13,053 bases of DNA, from NCBI GenBank assembly GCA_017378975.1, contig JAFNXT010000307.1:1-13053 (forward strand), given 5' to 3'. Under the pieces are notes generated by a model that worked only from the letters and a program-made list of their open reading frames with translations, was not told the DNA's origin and ran no database searches. This DNA comes from Oscillospiraceae bacterium. Its GTDB lineage: Bacteria > Bacillota > Clostridia > Oscillospirales > Oscillospiraceae. Both the position numbers and the translations under genes were made by a program. Below are positions 6,501-13,053 of this stretch, piece after piece. The number at the start of each line of letters is the position of its first letter. Within the stretch, counting starts at the first letter, position 1.

Positions 6501-9500
6501 GCGACGGCCATCTGGACGTGAAGGAAGACCGCAACGGCAACGGCCAGCTGGACAAGAGAGATCTGGCCTCCGCCCTGCGTGAGCGGCTGGGCATCGTGTT
6601 CACCGACTCCAACCTGAACGCCAAGACTGCCAAGGACGCCCAGTATCAGCCCAACAAGGCCAAGCTGGGCAGCTATGAGGATACCCTGACCCGGAACGTG
6701 CAGGGCGACAGGAACGGCCTGATCGGTCCTTACCTGAAGTGTGAGCAGAACATCAAGACCTTCTACGACGCGGCCTACTATCTGCTGCACAACACCTTCG
6801 TTCCCGATTCCTACAATCAGACCGAGAACGATTATCAGTATCTGGTGATGGCCAGTGCCATCGTCAGCGGCGAGAACAAGCAGGCTTACGTTTTCGATGC
6901 CGGCTTCACGGATGCGACGGGTAACCCCGGCACGGCCTATGATGAAGAGAACAAGCTGATCTATCAGACCGCCGCCGATGATAAGCATAAGATCTGCTAT
7001 CAGCAGACCTCCAACGGCGAGGGCTACTGGACCACCATGAAGCCCTTCCTGCCGATCAACGATGACGGCGAGACCATGGACGAGGAGTACCGCTACAGCT
7101 ACACCCCCTACGTCCGTGACGATATGGCCACCACCGTCAACGGCCACGGTGCCACCTACGCCCTGCGGAACTACAACTTCGTCATGTCCGCCAACGGTGA
7201 ATTCGTCTACAACTACGACAAGGATCTGTTCTTCGACTTTGAAGGCGATGACGACGTCTACATGTTCATCAATGGCGAGCTGGTGCTGGACATCGGCGGT
7301 GCCCACTCCATCACCAAGGTGGGCTTCAACATGAACGACTACGTGGATGTGGCCCGTACCGTGCTGAACAAGATCTCTGGCTACAACCCCGGTATGTCCG
7401 AAGATGTCTTCATCAAGCTGCTGTCTGACAAGAAGGGCATCACTGCCACCAACGGCAAGACCATGACCGTCAGTAACGTGAAGTACGGTTACAACGATCT
7501 GGTCCGTCTGAACCGCCTGAATCTGGTGGACGGCCAGACCTACTCCATCGACTTCTACTACATGGAGCGTCACGGTTGGGGCGCCAACATGCGTATCGCC
7601 ACCAACATCGACATGACCCGTCCCGACATGATCACCGACAAGACCGCCTATCAGGGCGTGGATGCCAACGGTGAGCTGAAGGAGCTGGAGTACGGTGCCA
7701 TGATCGACGACACCAAGCCCGTCAACTACAGCTTCGCCCTGACCAACGGCAACGATGCCAACACCAAGCTGTACCGCCTGTCCTTCCAGGATATGAACAT
7801 CGGTGTGGACCTGTCCAACACCGCCGGTCTGCAGATCTTCGGTAAGCCCACCGTCACCACCTTCACCGCCGAAAGCGGCACTACGGTGGATGTCACCGGT
7901 CTGAACGGTATCGTGGAGCTGGAGGGCAAGCGTTACCGTGTCACCGTGGACGGCAACTTCATCGGTGCGGACGGGAAGGTCGTGGAATATCTGGAGGTCG
8001 CGCCCAGTCCCAATGCCCGTAAGCTGTCGATCTACCAGTACAACAGTACCGAGCTTTATAAGGACCAGAACGCCCTGGTCCGGGTCGGTTCCGGCACCAC
8101 CGTGGTGACCCCCAAGGTGAATGCCGACGGTGAGTACCCCCTGGTCGTGGGTGCCAACAACCGGATCGTTGTGAAGGGCGTCCGGGTCTGCGACGCCAAC
8201 GGCGGCATCCTGGAGCCCAGGGACCTGACCATCACCGTCGACGGTTACGCCAGTCAGGCCGACTACGAGGCCGGTCGTGCCATAGACACCATCACCATCA
8301 AGGTGGATACGCAGGAAGAGCTGATGGCCTTCCTGACGGATCTGCAGGATCCCAAGGGCCAGACCGTGGAAGGCGAGGGCATCCCCGCCGGTAAGAACGC
8401 CCTGTACTGGGGCTCCGGTCTGTGGAAGAACGCCACCGTCACCGTGTCCGGTATGTGGTACACCCTCTCCGAGGAGGAGCAGGATGCCAAGGTCTTCGAC
8501 AACGTGGTCCGTTCCTCTGCTTACAAGAGTATGAACGCCACCGACGAGCTGACGGACAGCGATGAGCACCGTGTGTACACCCCCGGTGAGCCCATGTACT
8601 ATCAGTGGGCCGGTCACATGGTCAACCTGGACATCGACCGGTTCTGGACCGACACCTATCTGGCCTCCACCGATGAGGACAACACCCTCTACAACGACAA
8701 TGTGAGCCTGAAGGCCCTGAACGATGTGTTCAAGGATGGCGATTACAGCTCCGTCAGCGTGGAGATCGTCAACCGCGACGGCGGTGAGATAGAGATCACC
8801 GACAACTGGTATCTGGATGGCAAGTGGGTCACCATGCCCAGCGAATACAGCAAGGGCGCGGCGGCCGGTAACCATGAGATCTTCTATAAGCAGATCCATA
8901 ACTGGACCACCACCTACATCTACTACTGGTCCGATGCCAACAGCCGGATGATCACCTGGCCCGGTATCCCCATGACCAAGCTGGATACGGTCAAGGCCGG
9001 CGACGGCAAGGACATCTATCGCGCCGAGATCCCGGCGGACGCCCAGTACGTCATCTTCAGCAACGGTACCGGCAATACGATCAATGCCCAGACCGGCAAC
9101 ATCGCTCTGCCTGCCGTGGAGTATGACGCGGTGGAGTGGAACGTCACCAACAAGACGCTGGAGGTCAACTACACCTCTCCCGGTATGCACATGTTCTATG
9201 TGAAGGTCAGTAGCTCCAAGACCAGCTACTCCGCTACGGTGCCTGTGTCCTTCTATGTGACCGCCACCAAGGACAAGACCTACGTTCTGGACTTCGGTCT
9301 GAAGACCGAGGATCTGAACGCCGACGGTGCGCTGTTCCGTACCGATGAACTGTTGGGCGCTCACGCTTCCACCTCCATCAAGTTCATGGGCATCACCACG
9401 CAGGAGCCCAGCTACCTGAGTGAGTGGTCCTCCGAGACCAAGTCCCTGAACAATGTCAACCGCATCAGCTTCACCGCTGAGGATCTGAAGACTGACGCGG

Positions 9501-12500
9501 AGGGCCGGCTCTACGTGCAGCTGGAGGACGGCAAGCTGTACTTCAGCTCCGACATCCAGGAGCAGGGCTCCCCCATCCGTTACAGCAACGGCCGCTACAT
9601 CATGGATAAGCGTGTGTGGTTCGTGCCTGAGAAGATCATGGACGCGGAGTACGATCTGTGGATGGGTCTGACCGTCCATTACAAGTCCGCTACCTATGGC
9701 AACGGCCTGGACCATTACAACCCCCTGCTGGGCACCAATGCTACTTCCTCCGACAAGGGCTTCATCGACATCGGCTCCGAGGTCCAGATGTACAAGAAGC
9801 TCACCATCCTCCCCGCCACCGTGGTGTACTACGAGGATGACTTCATGGATGTGAGCTACAGCGATGACGTTCTGGATATGAACGATAAGACCGCGGGCAA
9901 GTTCGTCCACCACGGTGAGGGCTCCGGTGAGCTGACTCAGGGCGTGGATCAGAACACTCCCTACGGTCAGGACATCACCTATCAGAGCTCTGCCAACGGT
10001 CAGGTCAGCGGCCAGTCCCTGACCACGGTCCACATCAGCGACCGCAACGCCGTGGGCTCCTTCGGCTTCGCCGGTACCGGCTTCGAGATCGTGAGCCGTA
10101 CCAACTCCTTCGATTCCGCTTCCTTCGTGGTGGAGATCTTCAACGCCATCAAGAACGCGGAGGGCGGGTATGTGAAGGACGGCGAGCCCGTCAAGCGCCT
10201 GCCTGTGATCACGGAGTTCACCAGCGCCAATGTGATCTGTAAGCACGCGCATCATACCCCCAACGGCTACTGCTCTTACTGCGGCAACAAGGTCAGCCAC
10301 TCCTATGAGAACGGTACCTGTACCGTCTGTAACGTGGTGGAAGCCACCTATTATCTGATCGGTTACATCAACGGTGCCGACCAGTACGAGACCCGTGAGT
10401 TCGAGTTCGTGGACGGCAGGCTGGTGGCTACCTTCGATCAGGACAGCTATGTCATGGTCATGGACAACGCCGGCAACCAGTACTGGACCAACGGCTATCC
10501 CGGTGACGCGGCTACCTCCGCCGATCTGTTCAACGTGGGCCAGTACAACACCGAGATGGAGTGGTCCAAGAACAAGCTCCACGTGCCCGGCGGCATCGAG
10601 GTCACCCTGAACCTGATGGACAACGGTGACGGCGGCCTGGTGCTCAGCTACTTCCGTGAGCCTGTGAATCTGGGCGAGCGCACCCTGTTCTTCGACATCA
10701 ACGCCGCCGGTTGGCAGGACGTGAGCCTGTACTACTGGTCCGAGTCCAACACCATGATGGTGGATTGGCCCGGCGTCGAGATGTTCCAGTATCAGGAGGA
10801 GGACGAGAACGGCCAGCTCAAGGACGTGCCCGGTGTGTTCTACTACACCGTGCCCTCCGACGCTACCAAGGTGATCTTCACCAACAAGGCCGGCGGTCAG
10901 ACCCCTGACCTGACCATCCCCGGTGATCACTTCATGTGCTACTACGATTCGGCAGAGCATAAGTCCCATTGGGAGCTCTACGGCATCGAGGAAGAGGAAG
11001 AGGAGATCCCCACCACCAATACCGTCTACTTCGAGAACACCCAGGGCTGGGAGAAGGTCTATATCTACGCCTGGAAGGATGGCGTGGGCGAGATCGCCGC
11101 ATTTCCCGGTGTGCCCATGGATGTGCTGGTGGCCGGCGGTACCCGTTATGTCTTCGAGGTGCCTCTGGAGTATGACAAGGTCATCTTCAACGTTGGCAGT
11201 AACGAAGCGCAGACCAACAACCAGCCGATCCACGGCGACGGCTATTCGTACCGTGACGACAAGTGGTACGATCCCAACGGTCTTGAGGTCCAGACCGGCA
11301 CCACGCTGATCTACTTCAAGAACTACTTCTCCGGTACTCCCTATGCCTACGTCTGGGCCAAGGATATCAACAGAGCGCCCGTGGCGTGGCCCGGCACCGA
11401 GATGGCCCACATCCCCGGTACCGACTACTACTACATCCGTGTGTCTGTAGAAGAGGTCGACGCCGTGATCTTCCACGATGGCAACGGCAACCAGACCCCC
11501 GACCTGACCATCGACTTCGCCAAGCCCACCTACGAGGATGGCAAGTGGATCGACTACACGCCTTCCGCTTCCGTGCGGCCCATCTACTTCCAGAACACCG
11601 AAAACTGGACCAAGGTCTATGCCTACTTCTGGTCTGATGCCATCGGCGATATGACCGAATGGCCCGGCGTGGAGATGGAGAAGATCGCGGCCAACGGGGA
11701 TGGCGACATCTACATGACCGATGTGCCCACCGACGCCCGGTACATCAAGTTCACCGACGGCTCCGTCAGCAAGGGCGAGGCCGGTGTCCCCATCGGCGGC
11801 GGCACCTTCGGCAAGAACGATTACTTCACCGGCGACAAGTGGGTGTCCTATCTGGATCAGAACCTGTATATCTACTTCCGCAACACCGAGTACTGGGATC
11901 AGGTCTACGCTTACTACTGGAGCGAAGCCAATAACAGTATGGTCGGCTGGACCGACAAGCCCATGGCTCCCGTGGCCGGTGAGGAGGATCTGTTCTTCGT
12001 CAAGATCCCGCTGGATGCCGAGAAGGTCATCTTCCACAACGGTAATGACGGTGAGGGCAACAAGACCGACGATCTGGTGATCCCCGGCAACGAGTACGTG
12101 TTCAACAACGGCGATTGGTACCCTCTGGGTCAGGAGCCTGAGCCGGTGGAAGTGGTCTACTACCTCCGCGGCGACATGAACAGTTGGGGCACTGACATCG
12201 TTCTGACCGAGGTGTCCGACGGCGTGTGGTCCGTCACCGTCCATCTGGAGCCCGGTACCTATGAGTACAAGGTGGCCACCGAGGACTGGGGCTGGTCCTG
12301 CCCCGCAGGTGACAACGCCTCCGTGCCGATCAAGACCGCCTGCGATGTGACCTTCGTGCTGGATCTGAAGACCGGCACCGTCACCGCCACCGGTGATGGC
12401 ATCGCCAACAGCTACACCGTGTTCTTCGACAACAGCTCCATGAACTGGAGCGAGGTCTACGCTTACACCTGGAACAACGATGGCAACAACGGTGCGTGGC

Positions 12501-13053
12501 CCGGCAACCTGATGACGATGCTGTCTGACGGTCTGTGGAGCATCGAGGTGCCCACCGAGCTCACCAGCATCATCTTCAACGACGGTGTCGGTTCTCAGAC
12601 CGGTGACCTGACGATCCCCGGCGAGGGCTACACCTACGACGGCAGCAAGTGGATGGCCCCCGGTGAGGAGCCCGATCCCGAGCCCGATCCTGAGCCTGAC
12701 GGGAACGACACCTACACCCTGTACTATGACAACGCTTCCACCAACTGGAGCACAGTCAATGCTTACGCATGGAACGGTAGCGGCAACAACGGCTGGCCCG
12801 GCGTGGCTATGACCAATGTCGCAGGTACCATCTGGAAGGTCGAGGTCTCCAAGGACTTCGTCAACATCATCTTCAACAACGCCGGCAACGGCGGCCAGAC
12901 CGGCGATCTGGTGATCCCCGGCGACAGCCAGATCTTCGACGGCAGCGGCTGGTCCATCTATGATGTGGCGGATGCCTCCGCCATCCAGCTGGAGAGCGAC
13001 GGCGAGACTCCCGATCCCGTGGTGGAACGCACCCTGTACTTCGAGAACATCTA
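3584..13053 (+). CDS. Giant secreted starch-binding/fibro-slime adhesin (3' end outside window)
   Basis: At least 3156 codons without a stop, so the C-terminus is not seen. ATG 3584 follows GGAG (3571-3574) with a 9-nt gap. A Sec signal peptide covers residues 1-30 (MKKLGFGSRL, hydrophobic core, VLA before the likely cut). Domain order: VYDYLNDGMLFEY motif 63-75; two related beta-sandwich-like units 167-324 and 388-548; fibro-slime-like part 549-750; 20 calcium-loop repeats 751-993; linker 994-1195; fibro-slime core 1196-1343 with FEGDDDVYMFING; Ig-like spacers to 1765; CBM26-like module 1766-1845; GTGFEIVSRT module within 1846-2210; Cys knuckle 2219-2249; YYLIGYINGAD module 2256-2357; CBM26-like modules from 2367 to the edge, with an X25-like module at 2856-2937. 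No glycoside hydrolase or other catalytic domain is visible. It should bind starch-like alpha-glucans outside the cell, as adhesin or scaffold. An amylase domain, dockerin or cell-wall anchor could still lie beyond the edge. Confidence 0.95.
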   Translation, partial: MKKLGFGSRLLAILLVLTMVMSYIPTSVLAAAVVGDTKSDKSDMGLAEGSLDTTDTIRWPIKVYDYLNDGMLFEYSYAGDEDIYEWGGGAYGGGLAMPMISGDGIVGVDYTSINGYYNVTTSAATGKYAFLNWGNEDAYANNLDGSTEGAAEVTRSIGQPEKNKTPMHLHLEYDGNVGSQTKAYGWISNFAKDDTKYYKKADMCYLVMVYRTNDVYEPDNFKAYWSVSGSGYSSSFDISKGDVYASKALSVPASSEWTYVILDMQSVTADIDGVAKDWSSISSDARIAGVGLGLPLSGDGEAMDISHIAYFPSEDLAEYFGEKCVMFDRDPGEYMGSKITMTHDVTGKDATSSAPAPTLTSGTQSMNFVTGGLNGGNSAVKAWSNRSDMIVSERTTNGHKYINVACPDEVYDSGTLWTNSSMVNLNNVRYVTFVYRIHGNSTPWMGLYVEDTVYGYSAGKGSVSPNVSIPVQDGNKWVAFTYDLRWLNTKFGYTITNRVDTINKIGINFPGFVSASQSMDLAYINFSNSATTAANFETAATNYLNGFKSTSGDSVVSTLKRTVPSGKGAKMWNMGSNQAFTLLYASKGGGWYDTNYTAGGTNTWANGYYSYQIGKPYYASSTTDSYRNNAPSQKDHWGNSLEYRAPDDIILLNTYSNAADSKFDMSDLDLGYTLYNTMKGQGVMTAGLLQSALVRYEGTDGQEHTVMNYKEDTVHYIATMLRDTLVIPYRDYNGYNYTFVKGTASAQFWEDVDGDGKLDEVNEDLDNDGHLDVNEDKNGNGVLDNSEDLDGDGHLDVAEDRNGNGILDYSEDLDGDGHMDAWEDLNYNGLIDPGEDKDGDGKLDVGEDVDYDGHLDVWEDKNNNGLLDPGEDLDGDGKLDVDEDLNGNGRLDVYNEDTNRNGILDPGEDLNGNGRLDSEDFNGNGQLDLAEDIDGDGRLDLYDEDVNGNGVLDLGEDIDGDGRLDLYDEDIDGDGHLDVKEDRNGNGQLDKRDLASALRERLGIVFTDSNLNAKTAKDAQYQPNKAKLGSYEDTLTRNVQGDRNGLIGPYLKCEQNIKTFYDAAYYLLHNTFVPDSYNQTENDYQYLVMASAIVSGENKQAYVFDAGFTDATGNPGTAYDEENKLIYQTAADDKHKICYQQTSNGEGYWTTMKPFLPINDDGETMDEEYRYSYTPYVRDDMATTVNGHGATYALRNYNFVMSANGEFVYNYDKDLFFDFEGDDDVYMFINGELVLDIGGAHSITKVGFNMNDYVDVARTVLNKISGYNPGMSEDVFIKLLSDKKGITATNGKTMTVSNVKYGYNDLVRLNRLNLVDGQTYSIDFYYMERHGWGANMRIATNIDMTRPDMITDKTAYQGVDANGELKELEYGAMIDDTKPVNYSFALTNGNDANTKLYRLSFQDMNIGVDLSNTAGLQIFGKPTVTTFTAESGTTVDVTGLNGIVELEGKRYRVTVDGNFIGADGKVVEYLEVAPSPNARKLSIYQYNSTELYKDQNALVRVGSGTTVVTPKVNADGEYPLVVGANNRIVVKGVRVCDANGGILEPRDLTITVDGYASQADYEAGRAIDTITIKVDTQEELMAFLTDLQDPKGQTVEGEGIPAGKNALYWGSGLWKNATVTVSGMWYTLSEEEQDAKVFDNVVRSSAYKSMNATDELTDSDEHRVYTPGEPMYYQWAGHMVNLDIDRFWTDTYLASTDEDNTLYNDNVSLKALNDVFKDGDYSSVSVEIVNRDGGEIEITDNWYLDGKWVTMPSEYSKGAAAGNHEIFYKQIHNWTTTYIYYWSDANSRMITWPGIPMTKLDTVKAGDGKDIYRAEIPADAQYVIFSNGTGNTINAQTGNIALPAVEYDAVEWNVTNKTLEVNYTSPGMHMFYVKVSSSKTSYSATVPVSFYVTATKDKTYVLDFGLKTEDLNADGALFRTDELLGAHASTSIKFMGITTQEPSYLSEWSSETKSLNNVNRISFTAEDLKTDAEGRLYVQLEDGKLYFSSDIQEQGSPIRYSNGRYIMDKRVWFVPEKIMDAEYDLWMGLTVHYKSATYGNGLDHYNPLLGTNATSSDKGFIDIGSEVQMYKKLTILPATVVYYEDDFMDVSYSDDVLDMNDKTAGKFVHHGEGSGELTQGVDQNTPYGQDITYQSSANGQVSGQSLTTVHISDRNAVGSFGFAGTGFEIVSRTNSFDSASFVVEIFNAIKNAEGGYVKDGEPVKRLPVITEFTSANVICKHAHHTPNGYCSYCGNKVSHSYENGTCTVCNVVEATYYLIGYINGADQYETREFEFVDGRLVATFDQDSYVMVMDNAGNQYWTNGYPGDAATSADLFNVGQYNTEMEWSKNKLHVPGGIEVTLNLMDNGDGGLVLSYFREPVNLGERTLFFDINAAGWQDVSLYYWSESNTMMVDWPGVEMFQYQEEDENGQLKDVPGVFYYTVPSDATKVIFTNKAGGQTPDLTIPGDHFMCYYDSAEHKSHWELYGIEEEEEEIPTTNTVYFENTQGWEKVYIYAWKDGVGEIAAFPGVPMDVLVAGGTRYVFEVPLEYDKVIFNVGSNEAQTNNQPIHGDGYSYRDDKWYDPNGLEVQTGTTLIYFKNYFSGTPYAYVWAKDINRAPVAWPGTEMAHIPGTDYYYIRVSVEEVDAVIFHDGNGNQTPDLTIDFAKPTYEDGKWIDYTPSASVRPIYFQNTENWTKVYAYFWSDAIGDMTEWPGVEMEKIAANGDGDIYMTDVPTDARYIKFTDGSVSKGEAGVPIGGGTFGKNDYFTGDKWVSYLDQNLYIYFRNTEYWDQVYAYYWSEANNSMVGWTDKPMAPVAGEEDLFFVKIPLDAEKVIFHNGNDGEGNKTDDLVIPGNEYVFNNGDWYPLGQEPEPVEVVYYLRGDMNSWGTDIVLTEVSDGVWSVTVHLEPGTYEYKVATEDWGWSCPAGDNASVPIKTACDVTFVLDLKTGTVTATGDGIANSYTVFFDNSSMNWSEVYAYTWNNDGNNGAWPGNLMTMLSDGLWSIEVPTELTSIIFNDGVGSQTGDLTIPGEGYTYDGSKWMAPGEEPDPEPDPEPDGNDTYTLYYDNASTNWSTVNAYAWNGSGNNGWPGVAMTNVAGTIWKVEVSKDFVNIIFNNAGNGGQTGDLVIPGDSQIFDGSGWSIYDVADASAIQLESDGETPDPVVERTLYFENI
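4082..5227 (+). repeat. Duplicated beta-sandwich-like region in the giant protein
   Basis: Residues 167-324 and 388-548 share an order of motifs. In each a strand with VYR (MVYRTND; FVYRIHG) is followed by a W....DL/DM strand (WTYVILDMQ; WVAFTYDLR). Next comes an I..(V/I)G(L/I).(L/F)P turn (IAGVGLGLP; INKIGINFP), and then MD(I/L)..I.(Y/N)F (MDISHIAYF; MDLAYINFS). The pattern resembles galactose-binding-like jelly rolls. I infer an internal duplication followed by strong divergence. The ligand is unknown. Confidence 0.55.
5834..6562 (+). repeat. Array of 20 tandem 12-residue calcium-loop repeats
   Basis: Residues 751-993 consist of 20 back-to-back units, 15 of exactly 36 nt before the last, three plus the first of 39 nt (one extra residue) and one of 33 nt. 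Consensus D-x-[D/N]-x-[D/N]-G-x-[L/I]-D-x-x-E, for example DLDGDGHLDVAE and DRNGNGILDYSE. The spacing of D/N at 1, 3 and 5, Gly at 6, and acidic residues at 9 and 12 is that of an EF-hand/dockerin/thrombospondin type 3 calcium loop. DGDG units and NGNG units tend to alternate. There is no intervening helix, so this is a continuous loop array, not true paired EF-hands. A calcium-stiffened rod is the likely role. It interrupts the fibro-slime-type region. Confidence 0.92.
7169..7612 (+). other. Fibro-slime (PA14-like) domain core
   Basis: Residues 1196-1343 match the fibro-slime pattern: NYNFVM strand, FFDFEGDDDVYMFINGELV (from about 1216), VLDIGGAHS, then after an insert LNLVDGQTYSIDFYYMERHGWGANMRIATN. 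In this family the GDDDV acidic loop, the IGG.H turn and the Y..DFFY.ER...G(S/A)N...TN end are diagnostic. The domain occurs in Fibrobacter slime proteins and in many Firmicutes surface proteins, where a role in binding glycans or fibrous substrate has been suggested. About 50 residues between the GGAHS turn and LNLVDG are longer than I remember for the domain. Confidence 0.85.
8879..9118 (+). other. CBM26-like starch-binding module 1 (isolated)
   Basis: Residues 1766-1845 hold the CBM26 order: IFYKQIHNW, YIYYWSDANSRMITWPGIPM, an amphipathic strand ending IPADAQYVIFSN, then NAQTGNI. In the family the aromatic residues of the Y.Y.W strand and the W before PG line the alpha-glucan site. It is separated from the C-terminal group by about 520 residues of other modules. 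Confidence 0.8.
9776..10180 (+). other. GTGFE-type extracellular module
   Basis: Around residues 2065-2200: TILPATVVYYEDDF, then a Gly/Ser/Gln-rich stretch with DQNTPYGQD, then FGFAGTGFEIVSRTNS and a hydrophobic strand FVVEIF. I remember this arrangement from large secreted Oscillospiraceae proteins, beside fibro-slime domains, and believe it folds as a beta-sandwich. I cannot name its ligand. Confidence 0.45.
10238..10330 (+). other. Four/five-Cys knuckle inside the secreted protein
   Basis: Residues 2219-2249 contain Cys2219, then CxxC at 2230/2233 (GYCSYCGNK), then CxxC at 2246/2249 (GTCTVCN), with several His between (KHAHHT, SHSY). The spacing is that of a small zinc-ribbon. It is unusual in an exported protein and could bind zinc or form disulfides. 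Short H.Y..G.CT.C units are common between modules of large Clostridia surface proteins, in my memory. Confidence 0.55.
10349..10654 (+). other. YYLIGYINGAD-type module
   Basis: Residues 2256-2357 start with YYLIGYINGADQYE and include EFEFVDGRLVATFDQDSYV, NQYWTNGYPG and a closing HVPGGIEVTLNLMDNGDGGLVLSYF. This module recurs in secreted amylolytic or starch-binding proteins of gut Clostridia as I remember them, generally just before starch-binding modules, as here. Its start resembles that of X25/SusE-like domains (YYLRGDMN), so a beta-sandwich carbohydrate-binding role is inferred. Confidence 0.5.
10682..13053 (+). repeat. C-terminal train of CBM26-like starch-binding modules 2-9
   Basis: Seven further complete modules and the start of an eighth, each about 80-95 residues, begin near 10682, 11021, 11303, 11576, 11864, 12413, 12713 and 13028. 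Shared pattern: YF.N...W..VYAY.W.......WPG..M, a strand ending VIF.(N/D), then QT.DL.IPG and an aromatic end (W). Modules at 12413 and 12713 are close copies joined by a PDPEPDPEPD linker (12671-12700). Others are eroded: 11021 has AFPG instead of WPG, 11576 lacks the QT.DL strand, and 11864 has WTDKPM instead of WPG..M. Multivalent binding of starch or glycogen is inferred from CBM26 biology. The last copy is cut by the window edge. Confidence 0.85.
12149..12397 (+). other. X25/CBM48-like module amid the CBM26 train
   Basis: Residues 2856-2937: VVYYLRGDMNSWG, LTEVSDGVWSVTVHLEPGTYEYKVA, a loop ending in CPAGDNASVPI, and a final strand VTFVLDLKTGTVTATG. This is the layout of X25/SusE-type or CBM48-like modules of amylases and pullulanases (G.FN.W, then G.W...V.L..G.Y.YK). 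Two Cys (in GWSC and KTAC) could pair. It supports alpha-glucan binding by the whole C-terminal region. Confidence 0.7.

Noticed and set aside
5834..6562. CRISPR array or mobile repeat
   Set aside because: The 36-nt period is gapless, in frame and codes for calcium-loop units. There are no spacers.
3455..12244. A 2929-codon open frame on the minus strand as a giant gene
   Set aside because: It is exactly codon-aligned against a sense gene with ribosome binding site, signal peptide and recognisable domains. It starts in the middle of a module without a convincing ribosome site. Its Val-Ala-Val repeats are just reverse complements of Asp-Gly codons.

Overview
The window reads as chromosomal DNA of a GC-rich Gram-positive gut-type anaerobe, most likely a Clostridia/Oscillospiraceae relative. 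The reasons are strong AGGAGG ribosome binding sites, consensus -35/-10 promoters, a lipoprotein and a Sec signal peptide of Gram-positive style, codons that mostly end in G or C, and protein modules (fibro-slime, CBM26-like, a PqqD/kinase/radical-SAM peptide cassette) that I know mainly from gut Firmicutes. The taxon is inference.

Left part (54-2605, minus strand): a compact four-gene operon that looks like a ribosomally synthesised, post-translationally modified peptide (RiPP) cassette. In transcription order it holds a PqqD-like peptide-recognition protein (2605-2336), an 87-residue Cys-containing candidate precursor peptide (2300-2037), an HPr-kinase-like P-loop protein (2035-1160) and a radical SAM/SPASM enzyme (1163-54). 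The last three genes are packed with a 1-nt gap and a 4-nt overlap. A TTGCAT-N17-TATAAT promoter sits upstream. The expected flow is: PqqD-like protein binds the leader, the radical SAM enzyme modifies the core, and the kinase-like protein has an unknown role.

Middle (2606-2852): an AT-richer divergent intergenic region with two back-to-back sigma-70-type promoters. The rightward one (TTGACG-N17-TATAAT with an extended -10 TG) drives a 218-aa lipoprotein (2853-3509).

Right part (3584 to beyond the window end): one enormous secreted protein, at least 3156 codons, with no stop before the edge. In order it has a signal peptide, a duplicated beta-sandwich-like region, a fibro-slime-type region interrupted by 20 tandem 12-residue Asp/Asn-Gly calcium-loop repeats, the fibro-slime core, uncharacterised spacer domains, one CBM26-like starch-binding module, a GTGFE-type module, a four-Cys knuckle, a YYLIGYINGAD-type module, then a C-terminal train of CBM26-like modules with one X25/CBM48-like module among them. 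The train continues past the window. No catalytic domain is visible, so a starch- or glycan-binding surface adhesin or scaffold is the best inference, but the C-terminus is unseen.

A stop-free frame of about 2929 codons on the opposite strand (3455-12244) is a codon-bias shadow of this gene and is rejected as a gene.
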